Part shown: piece by piece, positions 36,634 to 46,989 of the stretch
Layout of the letters: each line of letters opens with the position of its first letter
Position numbering within the stretch: position 1 is the stretch's first letter
Assembly (NCBI GenBank): GCA_050084515.1
Contig: CM114271.1
Location: forward strand, 37,696,001 to 37,760,000
DNA from: Blasia pusilla
Lineage: Eukaryota; Marchantiophyta; Marchantiopsida; Blasiales
DNA: 64,000 bases
Reading direction: 5' to 3'
Notes under the pieces: generated by a model
What the model was told of the DNA's origin: nothing
Database searches by the model: none
The model's input: only the letters and a program-made list of their open reading frames with translations
Program-made: the position numbers and the translations under genes

Positions 36634-36814
36634 TCTATATTATTATGGGAGAGTGCCTTCTTGATTTGCAAACATGTGTATGTTTGACACATGGCAATTG
36701 GGCAACAAGAAAATGTTTCACATCCTATGGGCAACAAGAAAATGAATTTGTGTGCTACATCATTAATTTCTTCCCTTCACGGGCTAAACACTAGCTCTTC
36801 AAACACTTTACTAG
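36634..36814 (+). mobile_element. Small non-autonomous Helitron (181 bp)
   Basis: Preceded by host A, it opens TCTATATTATTATGGGAGAG and closes ACACTTTACTAG followed by host T, as expected for A|T insertion. Its last roughly 60 bp (TTCACGGGCT, ACACTAGCTCTTCAAACACTT) match the end of the copy at 40913. The GTGCATCGCACAAGCAC hairpin of that copy is missing here. Confidence 0.7.
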
Positions 36815-37079
36815 TTTTTTTAATAGTCAAGCTTGAGTTCCATACTCATAAACGAGTCTCAAAGCATTTACTGTGGAAAGTTCTACGAGTGTTTGAAGTT
36901 GTCCTATTATTAATTTTATCGTGAGGGTCCTTGTGACTCCTCATTGCCTATATTCAGAAAATCATATGTCTCCTTATAATACAAAATAAAATGAGATTGA
37001 GGGAATGGAATAGCACATCAAGAAGATATAAGGATTTTAAATGAAAATTTTAAGTTTCACTATCATAAATAGAACAAGA

Positions 37080-37363
37080 AGTGTATATTATAATTTGAGG
37101 AGGGAGTATTACTTTATTTAGTAGCTCCCTTCTCGAATAAGTGAAGCCCTCTTTTAAAAGGAGGTCTCCTTCAAAATAGCAGGAACACTAGAAAATAGTG
37201 GATGAAATTGATATCCAAAACTTTGATAAATAAATCCAATCATGATGCAGCTAGCCAATATTTTTTTTATATATCAAATTTGCTAAATAACCTTTCCCAT
37301 AGTATATTTGCCAATTCAACGATAGTGCAAAGTTCATTCGTGCATCGCACGGGCACCAGGTAG
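37080..37363 (+). mobile_element. Small non-autonomous Helitron (about 284 bp)
   Basis: It opens GTGTATATTATAATTTGAGG, a slightly altered TCTATATTATAATTTGAGG start. It ends with GTGCATCGCACGGGCACC, then AGGTAG and T. The 3' hairpin word is the one shared by other copies here. CTAG has become GTAG, so the end is mutated. Confidence 0.6.
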
Positions 37364-37646
37364 TAAATAGAACAATAAGAGAGTTCCAAAGTTGGGGTCA
37401 CATGTGGAGATTACAGATAAACAAAAATATAAAAATAAAAATGGATGGGAGAAGTAGAATGAAAAAAGTATTTGGAGAAAGAAAAGTAAACCGCTAACTT
37501 TGCAAGCACGGGTGAAACAAAATGAAAAGGGGTGCAATATACGCCTTCCACCAAATTAGTTCTCTTTGAGCGGGTTTTTTTTTTTTATTCCGGATGGATT
37601 TTCCATCGGCCGACTAATGGACACTCTCGCTTCCTTCCTTCTGTGG

Positions 37647-37686
37647 CACATAGACATCATCATTCCAATCTGATGATGTCTATGTG
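37647..37686. repeat. Perfect 16-bp fold-back, 8-nt loop
   Basis: The arms CACATAGACATCATCA and TGATGATGTCTATGTG flank TTCCAATC. A G-T wobble could add one pair. It lies at the left edge of the GC-rich island. Confidence 0.92.
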
Positions 37687-38019
37687 TGTGCGTCCATTCG
37701 GTCTATTTGGAATTTTGGACGGCTCCGCAGCTTTAGGATTCGGAAGATGCCGATCACATCTGAAGATTGTGTGTCTGACTGACATGGGGCTTATCACGAG
37801 CAAAAATGTTGATGATCTGACAGTCATCACATTACGCGGTTTGAAGTGGGTTGCAGCATAAAGCATCGGAAATCAACGTCCACGAGGAAACGAAAATGAA
37901 CAGTCGTCCGATCTTTTCACCGCTCGACGAGTAGAGCTCCACCTGCTCCCACCTCCCGCTGATGAAGCTCCAGCGCGAGTGGCCCAGCAGATTTCGCATC
38001 TCGCATCTCGTGCACTTTC

Positions 38020-38074
38020 TCAGTTGGACGTGCGAGATGACCCGGAATCCGGATCATCGCGCATGTCCAACTGA
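38020..38074. repeat. 26-bp near-perfect inverted repeat, 3-nt loop
   Basis: The left arm (38020-38045) and right arm (38049-38074) pair except for one A-G and one C-A mismatch and one G-T wobble, around the loop AAT. Key words are CAGTTGGAC on the left and GTCCAACTG on the right. Weaker pairing (CACTT with AAGTG) continues outside. The arm length and mismatches resemble a microRNA-like or fold-back-element hairpin, but the loop is very short. Confidence 0.85.
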
Positions 38075-39868
38075 TTTCTGCCAAGTGTGGCAGAGCGCGC
38101 CTCCGGCCTTCTTTCGGCAGCGGCTGTGTACCACTGCAAGCTCGCAAGCGGTGCGGAGGAAACAGAGCGATTTACCGTTATCCGGAAGCCAGGTATCGGT
38201 TGGAGGTACCCAAAGTAACAGAGCTGCCAATTGCAGACGGATGCGGTCCCTCGGGATCCTGACGAGCAGTGGAAGGTGGAACATGGGGCAGAGACACCCC
38301 TTAACTCAGCAAACTCAACGGCGGAGAGCGGAGGATATAAGAATCGAACGGCCACCGCCACGACAACACATGGCGCAATAATTTAAAATAAATAAACGGA
38401 GTCCGGGGTATCGGCAACGAAAGAGGAGGAGGTGCTCTGTCTATTCACTTCTCACTCATATGGACTTTTCGTTCCCCCCTCCATCAAAACCGCGTATCGG
38501 ATGCGCCTGTCCATCTTCCGCTATGTATGGAAGTTCGAGATCGTGGAGATCATGACACATCGGGATCCCCTTAGCTCGCTCGCTCGCTCGCTCGCCTTAC
38601 CGCAGTCAAGGCGTTCGGAAGACGAATATCGATTGGCGGCTTTTGGAAGCTCTGGCTGACGTGTTGCTGAAGATTCCGCGCCTTCGCCTTCGCGACTTAT
38701 TCGGACGTATGAGGAGGATCGATTGATTCCTTCCCGCACAGGAGTTGCCTCCAGTTCATGGCTGACCGCCAATCACAGTAAATTCTCGTGACTCCAAACG
38801 GACAGATAGACAGACAGACATAGAGCTCTTCGGACCTACAAGAGCTGCCCTGTCTTAAGGGAATCTACGGGAAGTGGGCGCCGGTGGTAAGCGCTGGACT
38901 CTCCGATGCGGCACCGGTTCTTTGTGGGGATGACATATCCCCACTAGTCAGGACTATTTTTAACGGGTCACGCTACCGCAAACCACCAAATTTAGACACG
39001 ATCGTCGTTTTCCCTAGCCATTGTTCCTTCCTGCATCTTCGAACGCCGGCAAATTTCTATCGTGCCAGTCGGTCCCAAAAATCGGAGTGATTGCTTATTA
39101 TTGAACTCTGGTGCAGGTGGACCTGTGAAATCCCTCGCCCAAATGACAGCCTCCGCGCTCGCGCGCGTGCAGGGCAAATCTAGGGTGAGTCAAACTGTCG
39201 AACACAAGGATATCCTCCGAGCTAACTTATCAGGCCGCGCACGGACGCAGGATCCGCCATCTCGGCTTCCGTTGGAATCTTCTTCCCTGCGACGGCTGCG
39301 TGCCCGGACGCCGGCGAGCGCTTTTCCCGGCCTAATCCAGGCGAGTGAGTGTGCAGATAAGACGTACGAGCGCAGCGTATATTTCTGAGCGTTGGGTCCG
39401 TCGATTGGGGGACATGTGGAGCTTATCTGCCCACAGACGGCATCTGGTAGATCGCAGCCCCACTCGTGGCTGCGATTCGTCTGAGGAAGAGCTTTGTACG
39501 CCGTTGGATTCATATCCTTCCCTCCGTCAGTCGAAGGGAGAAAGAACTTATCAGTAGATGAAGCTTTATTAAGACTCGGCTTTTAACGGAAACCATAGAT
39601 TTAGCAATTGTTATGATTTCGTCCCATATGATTTTCAATTAGACCACTCGAGGGACTAGCAAATTTAAAAATTTATTTTGTTCTTGCCGAGTCATCACGT
39701 GTGAAGCATAAAGGTGTTTGCAAATAAGAGGTCACTAGTGAGGTTGCACGGGCGTAAGATTATTAGCAAAGAGTTTGTGGCATCAAAATGGCTCTTCACC
39801 GTGTAGACTGTGGATTGCTTCTTTAGAGTACAGGGGCATGGTCGCATGGGCATCAATCGAACAACAAG

Positions 39869-39870
<2 letters not shown>

Positions 39871-39900
<30 letters not shown>

Positions 39901-39902
39901 GA
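39871..39902. repeat. GA-rich microsatellite
   Basis: GA repeats interrupted by one AAG, continuing into GGAGGGAGGGG. Confidence 0.9.
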
Positions 39903-40819
39903 GGGAGGGGAGGTTTCTAGGATCGGAGGTTGTTTCCATGATGAGTACTTCTCTGCAATGCTGCTAAATCATATTGTTGTCGACTCTCTCCTCCTCAACC
40001 CTTACCACTCCACAATCACCATCAAATGGTTTCTGCACGCAACTGTATACTATCCGGCAACCTCGGACGGTGATGAGAAAGCCAATTAGCCTAGTGCTCA
40101 GATTACAAGTGACGATGAGTCCAACAACCAGGAATTCTGAAGAACTACTTGGATGCGAAGGAGGCTCCACGGATTTGGTTCCCATCGTCTGAGCATTGAT
40201 GAACGACACTGATTTTCCAATCTTGATACCTACTTCAAGATCGGCTTGAGCTCAATGCTTGGAACTTGTTTTCTATTGTGTTACAAAAGAGAGGAGCGAT
40301 ATGTGCGACAGAATTCTAATCCCAACTTACAACCCCTGGTTTAGCTATAGTTAATTAATCTGCTACGGCCAATCACCTTTTCCAATTTCAATTGGTTGCC
40401 AATTGCTTATGAGAGAATTGTTTCTTTCGGTACTCTATCAAATGTTGGTTATTTCGTTTCAAGATCATTGCCCGTCATGGCTTTGAGTCTGTGACAGACA
40501 AAGAGAGCTTCGAGTGGATAGTCGATCCACGTCCGCCTCCACTTCCTTCTCCAACGTAGGGAAAAGAGTAGATTTATCTGCACTCAAGAATGTTTGAAAA
40601 AGTTCGAGTGCTAAACAGATGTCTACTTCCCCAAGACCCGATTTATCAAAACCACATATAGGGACACTAAGCACCCACAAAATCAAATCAAATAAGACAT
40701 ACATAGCACAATACGACACCATTCAAAAAATAGATTTGAGTCAAGAAATAGATCACATTCAGGGAGTCAAGAAATAGATCTAATTGAGTTTCACATGTTA
40801 TCGGAAGCAAGAATTTTTT

Positions 40820-40913
40820 TGAATTTATGTGCAATATTATTAATCTTTTCTTTTCACGGGCTATACACTAGCTCTTCAAACACTTCATGTGCATCGCACA
40901 AGCACCTTACTAG
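40820..40913 (+). mobile_element. Helitron 3' end with hairpin
   Basis: The sequence ACACTAGCTCTTCAAACACTT is followed by a GTGCATCGCACAAGCAC hairpin, then TTACTAG and host T. About 90 bp align with the end of the copy at 36634-36814. Its 5' end was not found. Confidence 0.65.
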
Positions 40914-41021
40914 TCTTATTAACGAGGTCTTTCACCAAAATATTTACAAAAAATTTGGAAATAGATAAAAATTTCCTTCCTTCAATTTCTCATGTACATA
41001 AATTTTTTTAACATAATAAAT

Positions 41022-41061
41022 TTTTTTTAAGGAAATCAAAAAGAAGATTTCCTTAAAAAAA
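41022..41061. repeat. Perfect 16-bp fold-back, 8-nt loop
   Basis: The arm TTTTTTTAAGGAAATC and its exact reverse complement (41046-41061) flank AAAAAGAA. Seven of the pairs are a T/A run, so this is weaker evidence than the GC-rich cases. Confidence 0.85.
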
Positions 41062-41454
41062 TCAATTATAAGTAGGATTATCAAATCTCATCGTAGTTTT
41101 AGAAATTCATTATCTTTAAAAAAAATTACAAAAGGCTAAATAAATTCTATCTCCTATTTCTAGAATATGCATTCAGTGAAATTTTTAATGTGGTTTAGTA
41201 TTATCTAGATATATGATAGTTGAAATATTGTAATTCATTATTTGAAGAGTAAAGAAATTTCCCTACAAAGACATGATAAAACTAAGAAACTAGATTTACC
41301 CTATTGGAACTCATATGCTAATAAACTTATTATATTATAAAGTTCTTGTAATAGTAGCGATTCATAGAATTTTACTCAAAGAAATTTTATTAAATTCCTA
41401 GTAATTATATAAATTAAGTGTTGCTTTTCTACCATCTGCCCTTTTAATTACAAT

Positions 41455-41455
41455 G

Positions 41456-41496
<41 letters not shown>
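41455..41496. repeat. (AT)n microsatellite
   Basis: An uninterrupted AT dinucleotide run of about 40 bp. Confidence 0.95.
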
Positions 41497-41499
<3 letters not shown>

Positions 41500-41942
41500 T
41501 GAAAGAGACATATGTACGAGTTGATGCACTATGACAATCTAATTTCACTTATCTTTGATCCTTATTTAAAAGAAGAGGTTAGGAGATATTGAAATAAGGG
41601 ATAGAATAATTTTTGTTCCTTAACAATATGTCGTGCATGTGGGAGAGGTTTTTGGACACAAGATTTGAAGGATGATTGTATCCAACTTGTCGTGCATGGC
41701 TAGGTCCACAAATAACACACTCAGTCTTTTACCAGTTGTAAAATTTCATGTTGAATGGCTTAAAATTATTGTTTCTATATGCTCACACGGAGAATGAAAT
41801 GACATGTCTATACCTTGCAATTTTTTACATACTTGATGACTTCCTTTGCTTGACTCTTATCTTAATAGTAGCAAAATAATTAAGACTATGGTTGTATACG
41901 CATGCAATGTGTTTGATAAATTGTGTTTTGCAATTTATGAAA

Positions 41943-41972
41943 CTAGTAAGAATGCCCGCGTGATGCAGTTAT
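41943..41972 (-). mobile_element. Helitron 3' end, minus strand
   Basis: The minus strand reads CTGCATCACGCGGGCATTC, TTACTAG, then host T. It resembles the hairpin-CTAG ends of the other copies. Its 5' end was not located. Confidence 0.5.
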
Positions 41973-43851
41973 AATTGTTTTTACAAAATAAGAGTAGTAA
42001 AGAGATATTTCTGCTTGAATATTAATGATAATGAATCTCTACCTTCACTCTGAAAAAAATTCAAATATTTATTTTTATATTATCGTTCCTTTTCTGATCC
42101 CCATCTCTTAATTAAGAAAAGGAAATCACTCATTTTACAGTAATTTTTTTCAAAAATTGGAAATCACCCGCACAAACCTAATTAAGTTTGAAAAAAAATT
42201 CATGTAGGAAGGAAATCACGTGCATCATTTTGAAGAAGAATTCTTGTCCCATTCTCTTATTATCCTTTTTCATTATTTTCCCAAAGTAGTACTTAATTTT
42301 CCTTCCAAACTAAATTTTAAATTTACTTTTTAATATATTTTTTAATTATTATTTTAAAAAATATTTTAAAATGAAAAAATGATAGTGACTATGAAGGAGA
42401 CTTAAAATTATTTCATTAATTTTTTTATTTTTTAATATAAAAATTTCCTATGAAATTTAAGTCCTCCTTATCAAATTAAAACTTTTCTAGTATTTTTTCT
42501 AAAATTTTCAAATTTTAATTCTTAATTTTAAGATATGAAGAGTAACGAATATGAAGGAGATTCAAGAATCTTTAATGAAAAATTGGAATAATATTCATAA
42601 ATCTATTTTTAAAATGAAAATTTCATCCAATTACTACTATGCCTTATCAAATTTAAATTATCTAAATTTTTTCCAACTTAAGCACTTAAAATTTTAATTT
42701 TAGAATATAAAGGAACATGAGGGAGCCTTATGAATATTGAAAAAATTATCCAAAATTAAAATGATTAAAATTATTCTAATTATTAGAAGTTTCTCCTCAT
42801 TCTACTACTTACGCTAAATGTAAGATAGAAATAGATTCAAAAGAGTCGAGATTCGAACTTGATATAAAAAGAGATCCAAGAGACTTGATTTATTTTGAAG
42901 CCTGTGCCGCATGACATTCAATGAACTCATCACGTCAAGAAGGCATCTTTCGTTAGTAGAATAGACTAAGATCAAAATTAATTAGACAACATGCATCAAA
43001 TAAAATTTTTAAGAATGCAATTAACTAAGTGCTAGTAGCCAAAATTTTAAATTATTTCAGGTTACATGAAAAATTGTGTTGAGCATTGATGGTGCATACG
43101 TAGTCAAATCTATGTAGCTATCTCATTCTACTACCAATACTACTCCTTTCTGCTCCCCTTGGTTGCTCTTGGACTTATGGAGAGAACTACAAGGGGAAGT
43201 GGGATCAATACGTGGAGGGTGTGGTGTTCATGTCATCCACAACTTACGGCACCAAATAACTTAGAGGCAGAATATTTTGGTAGGATGCTTCCCCAATATC
43301 ATTAGCTATACTCCGTTGCATAACATAATGCACAGAAATTAAATTTGATCCTTAGATATGAGGTTTAGCTCGACAAAAGTAGCTTGTAGAAAAGATTTTC
43401 TAAGGGATACGGCAAAGTGCTTTGACCTCTTACTTACTAGAGGGTGTGGGGGACTTATATGTAGCCTCTATAAGAAAACTAAATTTTTACTTGCACAAAT
43501 TTGCTATATTACTATTGGACACACAAGATTGATATGCGCTTAGTGTGAAAGGGATTTTTCATGAGCAATGGGAAGGGGTAATTGTATTTTCTTTTGTCGT
43601 CTCCCCTTTCACAAAGGATTTATAAAATTTCATAGGAGGTCTCTATGGCGGAGACACTCATATGTCTTCTACTTAATGGATAATGATATTAACTACCAAC
43701 ACATATCCTTCTAAATATTCAATGCATGTACGATGATTTGCATTGTTCTTCACATGTCATGATTTCTTTAGTATCAAATGTAATTTTCTCTTCCATTACA
43801 TATAATACTCTTTTATCATAACTTCCACTTGAGATACTCATAATTTATATT

Positions 43852-43878
43852 ATCCCTCATAGTCTAACTATGAGGGAT
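43852..43878. repeat. Perfect 12-bp fold-back, 3-nt loop
   Basis: The arms ATCCCTCATAGT and ACTATGAGGGAT flank CTA, in AT-rich DNA without a nearby gene. Confidence 0.9.
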
Positions 43879-44085
43879 TATTTTTCATCTCTTCCCTACC
43901 CTCAAGATAAAAACCTTGTCTAAATAATATGACTATGTTTTAAAAACAAATTTATAGAGGTGGTGAGAGAATAAGTTGAGCAATGGTAAGGGGCCTATGA
44001 GGAAAAGGACCAGTTTGGAGGCTCAAAATAACTATGTCGAGCATCTCTAACCTCTCTTTTTTTGCGGATATTGTTGTTGTTATTA

Positions 44086-44247
44086 CTAGCCGGTGCCCGT
44101 GCTATGCACTCATGATATTTAATCTCTCCTTAATTCAACTCCCTCTCTCAAAATAACATGTGTCACCACCATAAGAGCCCTTAGAGGACATGTGTCAACA
44201 CCTGAGAAGGGGTTTCTTCAAACCCCCTCCTCTTTTAATCATATAGA
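44086..44247 (-). mobile_element. Complete mini-Helitron (162 bp)
   Basis: On the minus strand, after host A, it begins TCTATATGATTAAAAGAGG and ends with the hairpin word GTGCATAGCACGGGCACC, then GGCTAG, then host T. Both ends and the A|T junction are intact. It has no coding capacity. A clearly homologous copy lies at 63741-63912. Confidence 0.8.
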
Positions 44248-46940
44248 TAGAAGTCAAAAATATTCCCAATAACTTCAAGTAGCACAAATAAAAGTGGAAT
44301 TGGGACAAGGACAAATATCTAAGGATCTCTCTTGAAAGCCAAAGAAAATTCACTCTTGGTGGCTATAATATGAACCAAAAACAGACATGACATCATTTAA
44401 CATACTAAGTTGAAATAAGAGGTTTTTTCTTTTACAAATCCATTTGCAAAAACTTGAGATTATTCCTAAAAGCAAAGCCTTTGCTTATGGGTCCATTTAC
44501 TAAAAAATCAAAAGTTGGTTAAGCATACTAGTCCTACTACCCAAATACCTAAAAAATTTCAACTTGTTATTTAGCCATAAATAAAATATAATTCACTTGC
44601 CCCAAATTTGCAAAATTTTCAACTCTATCTCAAGTAGAGCCACTTGGCCTTCCTAGTGTATGATCTTGTTTTTGCTAATGCCAATTGATTTATTTTGTTT
44701 CATAAATAAGTTAATCTCCTTACTATTTTTTCCCATATATAAATATAAATAAAAATAAATAAATAATATAAATATATATAAAAAATATATATATATAATC
44801 TCTCAAGTGCATGATCCCATAGGCTGAATTTATCTTCCAACAACTAAAATCCTATACAATCCCCATCACAGTTTGTTTCCATGTCCTCTATTTTTAATTT
44901 AGATAATTTTTTAACTTACATTAAAAAATAATTTTCCTCATTACTTTTATATTGATTCTCTTTCATTAGAACATTTTCCCCCTATTTTATTGTCCTCTGA
45001 TTTAATTTCTTTCATTAAGTGATGCAGAAAATTTAGTTTTCATCGAATATTTATTAGTTAATGAAAGAATACATCGGGATTGGTATCGAAGAAGGGGCAT
45101 ATGGTACAAACATACACATGGATACTTATCGAAGAATCTGCATGGGGTATAAAACCAATCATGAAAATAATTTAAAACTAGAAAAACTACCCTTTATAAA
45201 TGTAAACTAAATATTATGCGACATTAGTTTTCCATGTCAAAGCCCCATTTCTTCTTCCTTAATGACAGTTTCTCCCCTCTTCATTTATTGTTTCACACCA
45301 CTTTTTGCCATGTTTAAATATCGTTATTTAAATATTGATAATTTACTCTACTGCTTTTGAAGTTATGGGTATTTTAATACCCCCGAAAATAATTTCTTTT
45401 ATATATTCAATGTTGGATTCCCAAAATAATTCCATGCCTATAGATTTCTTCTCCTTGATTTTCCCTGCTTAATCAGACTTTTGAAGATTTTACTATTGGA
45501 TGACATATGCCTTGTATTTACTAGTGTAAAGCATGTGCCATGTAAAATTTTGATAACATAAAATAATCACACTTACCACCAAATATATATATATTTTGAA
45601 AACTTTTTCTTGCTTTGCAAATGATATGTTTCAATCAAATATAGAGGCCTTTGAAAAATCAAGAACCCATTCTCTCTTCACATTATAGATCATGTCAATT
45701 CTTTTTTACTTTCTTCCATATTTCAATGTTAGTTCCTCATACAAGATGTTTTTTTTTCCTCCTTGAACAAGCATTTACGTTGAACTTCCTAAGGGGATAG
45801 AAGAGTCAAAAAATAACCAATGAAGTCATTCATGAAAAAGAAACTTAATAAGTCTTAGCATTTGAATCAAATTTGAATGGACAATGTATATATATGTTTT
45901 TGAGAGGAAAAAAAGAATGAAGGATGAGATAGATAAAAGGGCATACCAATGGTTCAAATTTGGGATGTTCTTCTCACATTTGGAGTAGAGGAATAAAATC
46001 GTGGGATTCTTAGGAAGATTTGGCAAATTTTGACTATTTGCAATCTTTCTTTTTTAAAACTTCTTGAATATTTGATCTTAAATTTTATATTGGGCACATC
46101 ATCATTATGTCACACCTAGTCTTCCCCTTGCATGCCAATTGGAAACATGAATATTCTAGGCTTAAATAAAAAAATTCTTGAAAACTAACTGTCAAATATT
46201 TTGTTGAACTTTGGTTATGAGACATATCTTTGGAGGTGTTACTTTTATTTTCCATTGTGATGATATGAATCTTGTCCATTTTAATTCCCTCTCTTATCAA
46301 ACTCATATAACATCTATTAAGAATGTTGTATGAAGTAATATATATCCATGCAAATTCTGCATGTAAAAATGAATGCGCACGATTTAGGTCATGGATATGC
46401 GAGTGTTAATATCTATATCTATAATTTTTTTCATAGAAAATAATTTTCAACGACATGAATAAGACTTCTAAAATCCTCATTGATATTTAAACATCGTTAT
46501 TGGCAAAGATGCGATGATGATAATAGTTAACCATTCCCAAGAGGCTAGGAAGAATGTACTATTAAGTGTAGACTAATAGTTATGATGGCGGGGAGTTTTC
46601 TTTGCTTCATATTGTAAGGGCTTGGCCGACTTATTTTAATGATTGGTAATCTTATTTTACGAATCGGCTCCTTGGTCACTATTGTAATTTTTCCAAAATT
46701 GTCGCATACTCTCTTGCTTTGTGTCACATCCAACAAGTAGAGTTCTACCTACTTTCATAGGTTTTTAATTTAGGGTCATTTTTGGAGGAAGAGTCTTTTA
46801 GCTCTTTCCAAGGATATAAAGGTGAGGGAGAGGGATTTTACAACCCATCTTTTCCATGTTGAGACTTTTGAGAATAAGGACTTTTAGGGTTTTCTAGGAG
46901 CTTAGGTATTACAATCTAGATTTCCTCATAGCAAATGATG
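44248..46940. other. AT-rich stretch with no recognised gene
   Basis: Mostly A/T runs, including a short AAATAAATA/TATATA block near 44740-44800. No coding or repeat family was recognised. The segment 46740-46940 may be leader or LTR of the copia element that follows, but no border is visible. Confidence 0.5.
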
Positions 46941-46989
46941 GATATGGCTCGATATGCACATGTAGATCTAGACCAATAAGTCATACATC

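Larger units (their letters stand above)
37500..39560. other. GC-rich island without a recognisable gene
   Basis: The island contrasts sharply with the AT-rich DNA on both sides and resembles the PR-10 and MOS4 islands in composition. It holds two long fold-backs, a (CGCT)n run at about 38575-38595 and a GACA-type run near 38805-38820. The longest frame is 139 codons (37962-38381, plus) with no domain. A non-coding transcript or a decayed gene would fit. Confidence 0.45.
39603..43851. other. Very AT-rich stretch with Helitron ends and no gene
   Basis: Contains poly-A/T tracts, an (AT)n run, two Helitron 3' ends (40913 and 41943) and a fold-back. Open frames are short and compositional. Confidence 0.55.
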
